Shown: positions 35,205 through 43,820, numbered from the stretch's first letter. The stretch is 64,000 nucleotides of DNA from CBDAUN01 sp965200645 (GCA_965200645.1 CBDAUN010000003.1:434001-498000), one strand, 5' to 3'. The notes: generated by a model not told the origin, from the letters alone. Made by a program: numbers and translations.

Positions 35205-36071
35205 ATGACAACTCAACTTCCAACTTTGTCTTCAAAGGGCCTACGTCCCACACATCCGGTACTTGCTTCAGATGAATTCGGAGACCAAAGAGACCTGCGC
35301 GTTGCCGGGGAATTTCCTCTAACCATTAAAGTCGATGAGAAGGAAGTCGTTACCCTAATGACATTGGGAACCTTTCCTGAACTTCTTTCCCTAGGCTACT
35401 TGCGCAATCAACGTCTAATTGAATCGGCTAGTGACATTAAGTCTATCGATATTGATTGGGAACGGGAAACAGCTTTCGTAGCCACTCATCGCGGTAAAGG
35501 TATTATCGACTGGGAAAGCAAAATGGCTAAACGAACAGTTACTACGGGCTGCGGTCAGGGTACTATCTTTAGTTGTACGCTGGATAAAATATACGAAAAC
35601 CCGCTGCCCAAGGCAAACATTCGGCAATCCGATTTGTATGGCTTACTACGCAACATTGCTGACTACAACGAAATTTATCGACAGGCCGGTGCTGTACACG
35701 GGTGCGCGCTGTGCGAGGGCACCGAAATTCGGTTGTTTGTCGAAGATGTTGGCAGACACAATGCGGCAGATACCATTGCAGGTCAAATGTGGATGGACGA
35801 TACCTCGGGAGAGGGCAAGATCTTTTACACGACTGGAAGACTTACATCGGAAATAGTCATGAAAGTTGCTCATATGGGTATTCCAATACTCCTATCAAGA
35901 TCCGGAATTACCTATATGGGATTAGAATTAGCACAGGATTTGCGAGTTACCATGATCGCCCGCGCCAAGGGAAGGCATTTTCTTGTTTACAACGGAGTGG
36001 ATACCGTTGAGTATGATGAGATCCCGCCACGCCGACGTGCACAAGTCACACAAGCCGTTACGGTGAATTGA
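35205..36071 (+). CDS. fdhD: Formate dehydrogenase accessory sulfurtransferase FdhD
   Basis: Transfers sulfur from the cysteine desulfurase IscS to the Mo-bis-pterin cofactor, activating formate dehydrogenase. The 288-residue protein shows LMTLGTFPELLSLGYL near 52, the loop TTGCGQGTIFSC near 111, HGCALCEG near 167 and the strongly conserved EDVGRHNAADTIAG near 178. In E. coli FdhD the loop is CxxC; here it is C-G-Q-G, with other cysteines nearby, as in a second FdhD subgroup. It is divergent from the formate dehydrogenase operon it serves. Confidence 0.92.
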   Translation: MTTQLPTLSSKGLRPTHPVLASDEFGDQRDLRVAGEFPLTIKVDEKEVVTLMTLGTFPELLSLGYLRNQRLIESASDIKSIDIDWERETAFVATHRGKGIIDWESKMAKRTVTTGCGQGTIFSCTLDKIYENPLPKANIRQSDLYGLLRNIADYNEIYRQAGAVHGCALCEGTEIRLFVEDVGRHNAADTIAGQMWMDDTSGEGKIFYTTGRLTSEIVMKVAHMGIPILLSRSGITYMGLELAQDLRVTMIARAKGRHFLVYNGVDTVEYDEIPPRRRAQVTQAVTVN

Positions 36072-37084
36072 ACGGAACAAATACGCAACTGCTGTTGCAA
36101 AAGATCTGGAATAGTCGAAACCCCATCGCCTTAGTTCTGTGGCCCATCAGCGTCCTGTATTGCGGCGCTGTGGAAATACGTCGTTTGGCATACAAATGCG
36201 GCATATTTCGCTCGGTAAATTTCGATTATCCAGTCTTGGTGGTTGGCAACGTAACCGTAGGAGGTTCAGGAAAAACTCCGTTAACCATTTGGCTGGTGAA
36301 GTACCTAAAGAACAATGGCTTTAACCCTGGAATAGTAAGTCGCGGTTATGGTCGAGACACTACTCAAACACTAAGGGCGTACCCAGACAGTGACCCAAAA
36401 CAAGTTGGAGATGAACCGGTGCTGATAGCCCGTCATACTCAACAACCGGTAGCGGTCGCCCAAAAGCGTGCGGATGCCGTGAACAAGTTGCTTGCTGAAA
36501 CCGATTGCAACATATTCATTAGCGACGATGGCCTGCAGCATCTCGCACTCAAGCATGACATATCAATAGCAGTGGTTGACTTTGATGGGATGCAGAATTC
36601 TATGTATCTACCCGCCGGACCATTGCGAGAAAGAAAGTCAATTCTGAACCATGTCGACTTCATATTGACTAATGAATCGACGCAAAATTTGTCCTACCAC
36701 ACCACACTGAAGGTGTCACAGGTATGTAATATCAAAAATCGAAGTGATTGTCGTAAGTTGGAGTCATTTTCTGGTTGCCAAGTTCATGCTATTGCAGGAA
36801 TAAGAAATCCCCAACGGTTCTTTAGTTTGCTCAATCAACATGGAATTAAATGCCAGACCAGTGAATTCCCAGATCATCATGAGTTCCGGGAGTCAGACTT
36901 CGAAAACATTGACAATCCACAAACAAAAATTCTTATGACTGAAAAGGACGCTGTTAAGTGCGAGACCTTTGCTCGATCAAACTGGTGGGCCGTTGCTATT
37001 GATGTTGAACCTGATAACAACTTTAAGAATAAATTGCTAAACAAAATTAAGCATTTGAGCAAATGTTCTCATTTACAATGCTAA
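36068..37084 (+). CDS. lpxK: Tetraacyldisaccharide 4'-kinase
   Basis: Phosphorylates the lipid A disaccharide precursor at the inner-membrane inner face. The 338-residue protein has an N-terminal hydrophobic segment (about 18-34), the P-loop VGNVTVGGSGKTPLTIWL near 56-73, SRGYGRDT near 91 and the DDGLQHLALKHD block near 154. The start is TTG at 36068, overlapping the fdhD stop by 4 bp (TTGA). It is followed by kdsB, a lipopolysaccharide pairing seen in other gammaproteobacteria. Its coupling to fdhD is probably accidental packing. Confidence 0.93.
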   Translation: MNGTNTQLLLQKIWNSRNPIALVLWPISVLYCGAVEIRRLAYKCGIFRSVNFDYPVLVVGNVTVGGSGKTPLTIWLVKYLKNNGFNPGIVSRGYGRDTTQTLRAYPDSDPKQVGDEPVLIARHTQQPVAVAQKRADAVNKLLAETDCNIFISDDGLQHLALKHDISIAVVDFDGMQNSMYLPAGPLRERKSILNHVDFILTNESTQNLSYHTTLKVSQVCNIKNRSDCRKLESFSGCQVHAIAGIRNPQRFFSLLNQHGIKCQTSEFPDHHEFRESDFENIDNPQTKILMTEKDAVKCETFARSNWWAVAIDVEPDNNFKNKLLNKIKHLSKCSHLQC

Positions 37085-37088
37085 TAAG

Positions 37089-37844
37089 ATGGTAGAGTTC
37101 GACGTCATCATTCCAGCACGTCATGATTCAATCAGATTGCCTGGCAAACCACTAATTGACATATCCGGTAAAGCCATGATCAATCGGGTTGTAGAACGAT
37201 CACAATCGAGTAGTGCAGCGACTGTTTATGTAGCTACAGACAGTGACCAAATAGCCAAAGAAGTGACAAAATCAACAACAGCAAGGGTCTGCAAGACATC
37301 ATCAACACATGAAAACGGTACTGACCGGGTAACAGAAACCGTAGAACTACTGGAACTGGACGATGATCGAATTATCGTTAACGTTCAAGGTGATGAACCG
37401 CTGATTGTTGGTGATTTAATCGATAAAGTGGCCGAAATGCTCCATCGCAATGAATGTGCAAGTGTCGCCACTGCTGCAAGACCATTTAAGTCAAACGAAG
37501 AATGGAGTGATGAATCCAAAGTGAAATGCATCTTGGACAAAGCAGGGCATGCGATTTATTTTTCACGTACTGGTATTCCGTGGCATGTCACCGGCAACGA
37601 CCCAAGCTTGAGTTACCACCACATTGGAATTTATGCATATCGGGTGTCCTATTTAAAATTGCACAGTAGGCGACCTAGTTGTGCATTGGAATTGCGTGAA
37701 AGACTTGAACAACTCAGAGTTCTCTACTATGGAGACAAGATTGCGGTGCACATTGATGAATCCTACATTGGATTTGGGGTAGATACGGTGTCTGACTTGG
37801 AACGCATCCGAGATGTCTATAATTTGTCTGATAACCAAACTTGA
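37089..37844 (+). CDS. kdsB: 3-deoxy-manno-octulosonate cytidylyltransferase
   Basis: Activates KDO to CMP-KDO for lipopolysaccharide core synthesis. The 251-residue length is standard. The N-terminal IIPARHDSIRLPGKPL is the nucleotide-binding signature; TDSDQIA, NVQGDEPL near 98 and YRVSYLKL near 178 are also family blocks. It lies 4 bp after lpxK and 10 bp before the phosphatase gene. Confidence 0.96.
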   Translation: MVEFDVIIPARHDSIRLPGKPLIDISGKAMINRVVERSQSSSAATVYVATDSDQIAKEVTKSTTARVCKTSSTHENGTDRVTETVELLELDDDRIIVNVQGDEPLIVGDLIDKVAEMLHRNECASVATAARPFKSNEEWSDESKVKCILDKAGHAIYFSRTGIPWHVTGNDPSLSYHHIGIYAYRVSYLKLHSRRPSCALELRERLEQLRVLYYGDKIAVHIDESYIGFGVDTVSDLERIRDVYNLSDNQT

Positions 37845-37854
37845 AGATTAACAT

Positions 37855-38361
37855 ATGCCTGAATCTCCTAATATCCGACCAGTCGTCAATGTCCTTTTTA
37901 TCTGTCTTGGCAACATTTGTCGGTCGCCAACTTCCGAAGGTGTATTTCAGAAGTTAGTTGATGCACATCAACTACCAATCGATTTTAAAGTAGATTCTGC
38001 TGGTACAGCGAACTATCACGTAGGACATCCGCCCGATAGACGGGCCACAGCTGCGGCGTCAAAACGAGGTGTTCACATCGAACAGTTGCGAGCACGACGA
38101 GTGCATCCGAACGACATTGAAATTTTTGATTACATCATCGCAATGGACAGAATGAACTACGAAGACTTAAAGCATATTGCACCAAGAGATTCGCATTACA
38201 AAATTCGTATGTTTATGGAATTTGCTACCGAATGGAGTAATGAGGAAGTTCCCGATCCATACTATGGCGGTGATAGGGGATTTGAAGACGTCCTTGATAT
38301 GATTGAAGACGCATCTCAAGGTCTATTGAACGAAATCAAGGATAACTACCAGGCAAGTTGA
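37855..38361 (+). CDS. Low-molecular-weight protein-tyrosine-phosphatase
   Basis: A 168-residue phosphatase with the P-loop CLGNICRS near residues 18-25 (nucleophile Cys and binding Arg) and the general-acid loop VPDPYYGG near 125. In bacteria, members of this family act on tyrosine kinases of polysaccharide export or on arginine phosphate; the target here is unknown. The position after kdsB matches other gammaproteobacteria. The start ATG gives a slightly long N-terminus of about 12 residues before the core. Confidence 0.92.
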   Translation: MPESPNIRPVVNVLFICLGNICRSPTSEGVFQKLVDAHQLPIDFKVDSAGTANYHVGHPPDRRATAAASKRGVHIEQLRARRVHPNDIEIFDYIIAMDRMNYEDLKHIAPRDSHYKIRMFMEFATEWSNEEVPDPYYGGDRGFEDVLDMIEDASQGLLNEIKDNYQAS

Positions 38362-38373
38362 GCCAATTGTTAG

Positions 38374-38856
38374 ATGTTAATCGAGGTAGACATCAACAGC
38401 CAGACACTGACAGCTTTTGATGATGCCGGTAATCTGTTAATGGAGACTAATGTGTCTACAGCAAAGGCTGGTGTTGGCGAGGTACGGGACAGCAACTGTA
38501 CGCCTCGAGGTTGGCACATTGTTCGTGCAAAAATTGGCTGTGGAATGCCTCCGAATACAGTTTTTCGCGCACGCAGACCTACCAACGAATTGTATTCCCG
38601 CCAACTCAGAAAATCATTCCCAGCTCGCGATTGGATTTTGACTCGAATTCTGTGGTTAAGTGGGATCGAACCCGGATTCAATCGACTCGGTGATGTTGAT
38701 ACCATGCGTCGATACATCTACATTCACGGGTGTCCGGACGATGATGCAATGGGAGTTCCAGGATCCAAGGGTTGTATCAAAATGCGTAATCACGAAGTAA
38801 TTGACCTTTATGATCGTGTAGAGGTTGGCACCTTGGTTAACATATTGTCAGAATAA
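38374..38856 (+). CDS. L,D-transpeptidase (YkuD domain)
   Basis: A 160-residue protein with a YkuD catalytic fold and little else. The active-site run YIHGCPDDDAMGVPGSKGCI at about 112-131 holds the His and the nucleophile Cys in the form H-G-...-S-x-G-C. No signal peptide is visible, so either the protein stays in the cytoplasm or export uses an unrecognised route; this small cytosolic-looking form is often found next to nagZ. It could be involved in murein recycling or crosslinking. Confidence 0.85.
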   Translation: MLIEVDINSQTLTAFDDAGNLLMETNVSTAKAGVGEVRDSNCTPRGWHIVRAKIGCGMPPNTVFRARRPTNELYSRQLRKSFPARDWILTRILWLSGIEPGFNRLGDVDTMRRYIYIHGCPDDDAMGVPGSKGCIKMRNHEVIDLYDRVEVGTLVNILSE

Positions 38857-38873
38857 TTGATCCTGGAGATTCA

Positions 38874-39908
38874 ATGACTACTTCGCCACTTGGTCCCGTT
38901 ATGACATCAGTTGATGGAGTGAGCTTAACTGATGAGGAAAGGGAACGGCTCAGGAGCCCAGTCATCGGCGGTGTAGTGCTGTTCGCTCATAATTGCATTG
39001 AACCAGATCAAATTCGCCAGTTATCAGAAGAAATTCACGCACTACGAGACCCACCACTTCTCATCGCAGTTGATCAAGAAGGCGGGCGTGTACAGAGAAT
39101 TAAAAACGGTGTTACCGAACTGCCACCGGCGAATGTTTATGGACAGATCTACGACATCAATGTCGACAAGGGATGCGATGCTGCAGAATTGGGTGCAATG
39201 TTAATGGCAAAGGAAGTATTGAGTACTGGTATTGATATTAGTTTTTCGCCAGTTCTTGATGTGATGACTTGTGAGTCAAAGGTAATTGGAAATAGGGCAT
39301 TTCACTCAGACCCAAACGCCGTTGCCGAAATTGGAGAATCCTGGGTTCGAGGGATGCAACGAACTGGGATGAAGTCAGTTGGAAAGCATTTCCCCGGACA
39401 TGGCGGTGTAGCTGAGGATTCTCACTTCGACACACCGGAAGACGAAAGGTTAATTCACGATGTTTTAGCGCTAGATTTGGTTCCTTATCGCAGAATTGGC
39501 AGTCGCTTAGATTCTGTCATGACTGCACATGTCGCTTATCCCAATATCACTTCTGCTGTCCCCACCTACTCGTCATTCTGGATTGAGCATGTGCTGCGAG
39601 AAGTACTGGCGTTCTATGGACCAGTATTCAGTGATGATTTGACGATGAAGGGGGCAGAAGATGCTGGTGAACCAGGTGCCCGTGTGCTAACCGCACTGTC
39701 CAGTGGATGTGACATTTCACTCATTTGCCAAGACTCTCAGATGACAGACAAAGCCATTGAGGAAATGATGGACAATCGGGAATCTTGGAAGGACAAGACT
39801 TGGTTAATTGATAAACTCCGGCCAATAGTACCAGATGAGGACTTCAGTGTGGAACAGTGTCGGGACGAATTATTCGAACTGATTGAATCAGTTGATGTTT
39901 CTACCTAA
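38874..39908 (+). CDS. nagZ: Beta-N-acetylhexosaminidase
   Basis: Glycoside hydrolase family 3 enzyme that removes N-acetylglucosamine from recycled muropeptides in the cytoplasm. The 344-residue protein starts PLGPVMTSVDGVSLTDEE, shows IAVDQEGGRVQR near 63-74, the catalytic His loop KHFPGHGGVAEDSH at about 166-179 and FSDDLTMKGAE with the nucleophile Asp near 254. It is 17 bp after the transpeptidase gene and converges on efp with a 4-bp overlap of the ends. Confidence 0.95.
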   Translation: MTTSPLGPVMTSVDGVSLTDEERERLRSPVIGGVVLFAHNCIEPDQIRQLSEEIHALRDPPLLIAVDQEGGRVQRIKNGVTELPPANVYGQIYDINVDKGCDAAELGAMLMAKEVLSTGIDISFSPVLDVMTCESKVIGNRAFHSDPNAVAEIGESWVRGMQRTGMKSVGKHFPGHGGVAEDSHFDTPEDERLIHDVLALDLVPYRRIGSRLDSVMTAHVAYPNITSAVPTYSSFWIEHVLREVLAFYGPVFSDDLTMKGAEDAGEPGARVLTALSSGCDISLICQDSQMTDKAIEEMMDNRESWKDKTWLIDKLRPIVPDEDFSVEQCRDELFELIESVDVST

Positions 39909-40468
39909 TTTGCTCGTTCAACATATTCACCTGTTTCAGTATTTACCCTTATCGAATCGCCAACCGCTATAAAGGTAGGCACTAACACACGAACTCCAGT
40001 TTCCACAACGGCTGGCTTGGCTGAACCGGCAGCGGTTTGACCCTTTACCACACCTTCGGTTTCGATTACTTCAAGAACTACATTGTCTGGCAATTCCACA
40101 CCGATGGGAGAATCATTGTAGGTGTTGATTTGTACTTCCATTCCTTCGAGTAAAAAATCAGTTTGGCTTCCAAGGTCGTCTACTGAGAGTGCCATTTGTT
40201 CGTAGGAATCGTTGTCCATAAAGATATAGTGCTGGTCTTCTTGATAGAGAAATTGCATATTGTGAGCTTCAACATGTGCTTTTTCGATTTTGTCGTCAGA
40301 CCTAAAACGATCGTTTCGTTTGGTTCCCGATACAACATTTTTTATTTCTAGTTGAACGAAAGCTCCTCCCTTGCCTGGTTTTACGTGACTCTTTCGTAGC
40401 ACTTTCCACAAGGAGTTTTCTATTTCAATCAAATTACCAACTCTGATTTCAAAGGCAGATAGCTTCAT
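39905..40468 (-). CDS. efp: Elongation factor P
   Basis: Relieves ribosome stalling at polyproline. The 187-residue protein has the three-domain EF-P layout. The tip of domain I reads HVKPGKGGAF, with the lysine that is beta-lysylated in E. coli (K34 equivalent). The sequence around it (KGGAFVQLEIKN) is more like alphaproteobacterial EF-P than the E. coli KGQAF form. No epmA or epmB gene is in this window, so the modification state is unknown. The start is ATG at 40468. Confidence 0.95.
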   Translation of the reverse strand: MKLSAFEIRVGNLIEIENSLWKVLRKSHVKPGKGGAFVQLEIKNVVSGTKRNDRFRSDDKIEKAHVEAHNMQFLYQEDQHYIFMDNDSYEQMALSVDDLGSQTDFLLEGMEVQINTYNDSPIGVELPDNVVLEVIETEGVVKGQTAAGSAKPAVVETGVRVLVPTFIAVGDSIRVNTETGEYVERAN

Positions 40469-40612
40469 GATATTTTGGCGGTTATTGCGTGTTAAGTTCT
40501 GACTCTATTGAAATACAGATTTCAAAATCAATGTTTACCTGCAACAGAGCTGCAAAGTCGTAAATGGTACACTGTAAGCACTGTGATTGAAAGTTCATTA
40601 GACTAAATCAAA

Positions 40613-42436
40613 TTGAATCAAGCCTCAAACCCCTTTGACAGGAAAAAGTTTTTAGCCACAGTTTCCAGGTCCTGTGGCGTCTATGCATTTAAAGGGAAAG
40701 AGGACGTTTACTTGTATATCGGCAAGGCAAAGAACCTTCGCAATCGGCTTTCCTCACATTTGAGACCAACACAACTGTCCCATCGTTTTCAGGCGGTGAT
40801 GGATCATTTAGTAAGCATCGAAACGGTTGTAACACGAAGTGAAACGGAGGCACTGCTTTTAGAAAACAATTTAATAAAAGAGCATAAGCCTAAGTACAAC
40901 ATCAACTTGCGTGATGACAAAAGCTACCCGTACATTCACTTAGACGACTCGCACGAATTTCCTAAGCTGGGATTTTACCGAGGTAACCGCAAGGAGCCTG
41001 GAAAGTTTTTTGGGCCTTTCAGCAGTGCTTCTGCCGTGCGCAGTACGCTTTCTCAACTACAAAAAACTTTTCCAGTTCGACAATGTCGAGATTCATTCTT
41101 TCGACATCGTTCACGACCTTGTCTGCAGTATCAAATTAATCGTTGCAGCGGGCCTTGCGTGAGGTTGATTGATCGTGAAAGCTACATGGAAGATGTAGCG
41201 CAAGTCAGTGATTTTCTGTCCGGAAAAAGTCAAAAACTGCAACAGTTTTTAGTCTCTCGCATGGATGAACTGTCCAAAAACCTGGAATTTGAATCTGCTG
41301 CAAAATATCGAGACCGCATTGCCGGTGTTCAACGACTTCGAGAGTCACAACATGTCGATGGCAGCGACTCGGACACGGACATTATTGCCATAGAAAAAAA
41401 GGATGGCATAGCCTGTGTGCAAATGGTCTTCATAAGAAGAGGGCGCAATATTGACTATCGTTCCTATTTTCCCAAAATAACTATAGAAGTGGACGAAGTG
41501 GAGATTCTTGCAGAGTTTTTTCCTCGATACTACTTATCGCATACATCTCCTTCCTTAATTTTGATTGACCGTAATTTTCCAGATATTGAACTAATCAGTT
41601 CAGCCTTGAGAGAACAGAACGGAAAGCGAATCGAAATACGTTGCCCCAAACGTGGACCAAAAAGAAAGTTGCTCGACTTGGCTAGAATGAATGCCCAAGA
41701 TGCGATTCGTCGACGCAGTATGGACAAGCAGACTTTCGAACATCAACTAAACGCATTGGCACGAACACTGAACATGGAGGATGTTCCAAATCGAATTGAG
41801 TGTTTCGACATTAGTCATACCGCTGGAGACAAGACTGTAGCCTCTAGTGTAGTTTTTGATAGAAACGGACCTGTAAAGTCAGAGTATCGGCGTCTGAATA
41901 TTTCCGGCGTTGAACCCAGTAACGATTATGGCGCAATGAGACAGGCTCTTCATCGGCGCTATAGAAAAGCCAAAGATATGGATACTGTTTTACCGGATTT
42001 AGTTCTTATTGATGGCGGAACAGGGCAACTTGGTGTAGCCATGGAAGTATTTGATGAACTGCAAATCACTGACGTGCAACTGGCGGCAATTTCAAAGGGA
42101 CCCAAGAGGAAACCTGGTGAAGAGCAATTATGGATACCGGATGAAACTACACCGGTTGGAATGGCGCCCGAAGCGTTGTTTATGTTTCAGAAGATACGTG
42201 ATGAGGCTCATCGTTTTGCGTTGTTAGGCCATCGCGTCCGGTTGACCAAGGCGCACAGTGGTTCTGCATTGGAAGAAATTCCTGGGGTCGGGGCGAAGCG
42301 CAGGTCTATCCTATTAAAGCACTTTGGAGGATTACAAGGAGTTGAGCGTGCGGGAATTGAAGAACTGTCTGCGGTACCAGGAATTAGTTCAAGTCTCGCT
42401 GTTAAAATATTCTATTCATTCCATGATTCGGGATAA
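40613..42436 (+). CDS. uvrC: Excinuclease ABC subunit C
   Basis: Makes both incisions in nucleotide excision repair. The 607-residue protein has the GIY-YIG nuclease domain (GVYAFKGKEDVYLYIGKAKN near 22-41), a UVR motif near 208-243, the RNase H-like C-terminal nuclease with ECFDISHTAG near 399 and VLIDGGTGQLG near 464, and two C-terminal helix-hairpin-helix motifs (EIPGVGAKRRSILL near 557). The start is TTG at 40613; no ATG fits the family N-terminus. It is followed by pgsA after 6 bp, a classical pairing. Confidence 0.96.
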   Translation: MNQASNPFDRKKFLATVSRSCGVYAFKGKEDVYLYIGKAKNLRNRLSSHLRPTQLSHRFQAVMDHLVSIETVVTRSETEALLLENNLIKEHKPKYNINLRDDKSYPYIHLDDSHEFPKLGFYRGNRKEPGKFFGPFSSASAVRSTLSQLQKTFPVRQCRDSFFRHRSRPCLQYQINRCSGPCVRLIDRESYMEDVAQVSDFLSGKSQKLQQFLVSRMDELSKNLEFESAAKYRDRIAGVQRLRESQHVDGSDSDTDIIAIEKKDGIACVQMVFIRRGRNIDYRSYFPKITIEVDEVEILAEFFPRYYLSHTSPSLILIDRNFPDIELISSALREQNGKRIEIRCPKRGPKRKLLDLARMNAQDAIRRRSMDKQTFEHQLNALARTLNMEDVPNRIECFDISHTAGDKTVASSVVFDRNGPVKSEYRRLNISGVEPSNDYGAMRQALHRRYRKAKDMDTVLPDLVLIDGGTGQLGVAMEVFDELQITDVQLAAISKGPKRKPGEEQLWIPDETTPVGMAPEALFMFQKIRDEAHRFALLGHRVRLTKAHSGSALEEIPGVGAKRRSILLKHFGGLQGVERAGIEELSAVPGISSSLAVKIFYSFHDSG

Positions 42437-42442
42437 ATCGAT

Positions 42443-43045
42443 ATGCCTTTGAACATTCCCAACATTCTAACTCTTGGAAGAATAATATCCATTCCGTTCT
42501 TCATTGCGGCCTACCTGTTTTTGGACGCGGAACTCAAGCACATCACTACGACTGTCATATTTGTGGTTGCTGCGCTGACAGACACACTGGATGGGTTTTT
42601 GGCGAGACGGCTTGGAATGGCTTCACCATTTGGGGCATTTCTAGACCCCATTGCCGACAAACTGATGGTGTGCGTTGCTTTGGTCCTTATCGTATCGGAT
42701 CATACTGTCATGGAGCGAACCTTATTTGATGCGGGCTTTATTTTGGCAACGGTAATCATTGTTGGTCGGGAAGTCAGTGTAGCAGCGCTTCGAGAGTGGA
42801 TGGCAGAACTAGGTAGTCATGCAAAGATGGCCACCACTTGGTTAAGTAAGATAAAGACTGTTGTGCAGATGTGCGCGATCGTGATGATTCTTTACGGCAG
42901 TATGGTTGATACGCCAATCGCAGACATTTACACATTTAGAATGGGTGAAATACTTTTATACATTTCAGCAGTTCTTACCTTGTGGACAATGACAGATTAT
43001 TTACGAATTGCATGGCCTTCGCTAATTGGTGAACAAGATGAGTAA
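42443..43045 (+). CDS. pgsA: CDP-diacylglycerol--glycerol-3-phosphate 3-phosphatidyltransferase
   Basis: Makes phosphatidylglycerol phosphate, the first committed step to acidic phospholipids. The 200-residue membrane protein has about four to five helices and the CDP-alcohol phosphotransferase motif D-x2-D-G-x2-A-R-x8-G-x3-D-x3-D, seen as DTLDGFLARRLGMASPFGAF followed by LDPIADK near 44-70. The N-terminus MPLNIPNILTLGRI is typical. It lies 6 bp after uvrC and before the three tRNA genes. Confidence 0.95.
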   Translation: MPLNIPNILTLGRIISIPFFIAAYLFLDAELKHITTTVIFVVAALTDTLDGFLARRLGMASPFGAFLDPIADKLMVCVALVLIVSDHTVMERTLFDAGFILATVIIVGREVSVAALREWMAELGSHAKMATTWLSKIKTVVQMCAIVMILYGSMVDTPIADIYTFRMGEILLYISAVLTLWTMTDYLRIAWPSLIGEQDE

Positions 43046-43114
43046 GGTCCTAGGATGCGGCAACTTTTGATTGAAGTTTCGTGAATTCAGGCAGTCAATA
43101 AACTAAATTTTCAC

Positions 43115-43120
43115 TATAAT
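43115..43120 (+). promoter_or_regulatory. Probable -10 box for the Gly-Cys-Leu tRNA cluster
   Basis: A perfect TATAAT lies 17 bp before the first base of tRNA-Gly, the right distance for a start a few bases upstream of the mature 5' end. The region at -35 spacing (about 43092-43097) is a poor match to TTGACA. The AT-rich upstream stretch could act as an UP element. Confidence 0.5.
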
Positions 43121-43137
43121 TCAATGTTACTCCTTAA

Positions 43138-43213
43138 GCGGGAATAGCTCAGCTGGTAGAGCGCAACCTTGCCAAGGTTGAGGTCGCGAGTTCGAACCTC
43201 GTTTCCCGCTCCA
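43138..43213 (+). tRNA. tRNA-Gly(GCC)
   Basis: A 76-nt tRNA with the CCA encoded. Acceptor GCGGGAA pairs with TTCCCGC, the anticodon loop is TTGCCAA, giving GCC for glycine, and the T-loop GAGTTCGAACCTC is standard. First of three tRNAs after pgsA, the same order as glyW-cysT-leuZ in E. coli. Confidence 0.98.
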
Positions 43214-43260
43214 TACAATTCACGCTTGAGTTCGACCTTAATGCCATAGTTAGAAATATT

Positions 43261-43334
43261 GGCCGGGTGGCAGAGTGGTTATGCAGCGGCCTGCAAAGCC
43301 GTGGACGCCGGTTCGACTCCGGCTCCGGCCTCCA
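43261..43334 (+). tRNA. tRNA-Cys(GCA)
   Basis: A 74-nt tRNA with encoded CCA. Acceptor GGCCGGG pairs with CTCCGGCC (one G-T pair), anticodon loop CTGCAAA gives GCA for cysteine. Second gene of the Gly-Cys-Leu cluster. Confidence 0.98.
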
Positions 43335-43416
43335 ATTTGTGAATATTGCATGAGTTCATACAAACGACTTGAGATTTACGATTAAAATACACTCGTTCCA
43401 CTAATTATCTTGTAAT

Positions 43417-43726
43417 GCGGGTGTGGCGGAATTAGGCAGACGCAACGGACTTAAGTGACTTGAGTGCGCCTTTGGAAACTTAGGATGTAGAACTGCTCAA
43501 ATTCGGGGAAACCTTTCAAATGGCAATCCCGAGCCAAGCTCAAAGTAGTTTGAGAAGGTGTAGAGACTAGACGGGCAGCACCTAACATGGACAAACATCA
43601 TGGTGAAGAGATAGTCCAGACCACAAACCAGATTGAATGTCGATCTGGGCAGCGAAAGTTGTAGATTTGGTAAGAAAATCCGTTTGCCGTAAGGCAGTGA
43701 GGGTTCAAGTCCCTCCACCCGCACCA
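43417..43726 (+). tRNA. leuZ: tRNA-Leu(UAA), interrupted by a group I intron
   Basis: The two exons are 43417-43452 and 43675-43726. Spliced, they give an 88-nt class II tRNA with acceptor GCGGGTG/CACCCGC, anticodon stem ACGGA/TCCGT, loop CTTAAAA (anticodon UAA) and an encoded CCA. The intron sits between U34 and A35 of the anticodon, the same place as in cyanobacterial and plastid tRNA-Leu(UAA). The position after tRNA-Gly and tRNA-Cys is that of E. coli leuZ, which has no intron. If this is the only UAA-reading leucine tRNA, splicing would be essential. Confidence 0.95.
43453..43674 (+). other. Group I self-splicing intron, 222 nt, without ORF
   Basis: The intron closely follows the compact cyanobacterial tRNA-Leu intron plan. 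The splice U (43452) would pair with G43462 in the guide GAGT (43462-43465), giving P1 against exon ACTT. The P3-P6 core reads TCAAATTCGGGGAAACC ... GGCAATCCCGAGCCAAGC. The P7 guanosine site pairs ACTA (43566-43569) with TAGT (43612-43615); the cyanobacterial counterpart uses ACTC with GAGT, so the pair has covaried. The last base is G43674, the required terminal guanosine. It has no homing endonuclease ORF. Confidence 0.93.
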
Positions 43727-43820
43727 ATTTCTTTTTACCTGGTTACTTTGACTTTGCCAGGACTTAGAGCCGATTGTTTGTTAAGTAGGCAATAAGTTAG
43801 ATAAATATTGTTCAAACTTT

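Noticed and set aside
40540..40612. LexA box upstream of uvrC
   Set aside because: CTGT and ACTGTG pieces are present, but the CTGT-N8-ACAG form is not.
43497..43727. Minus-strand ORF of 76 residues starting MVRVEGLEPSLPYGKR
   Set aside because: It is antisense to the 3' exon of tRNA-Leu(UAA) and the group I intron, a known type of spurious ORF.
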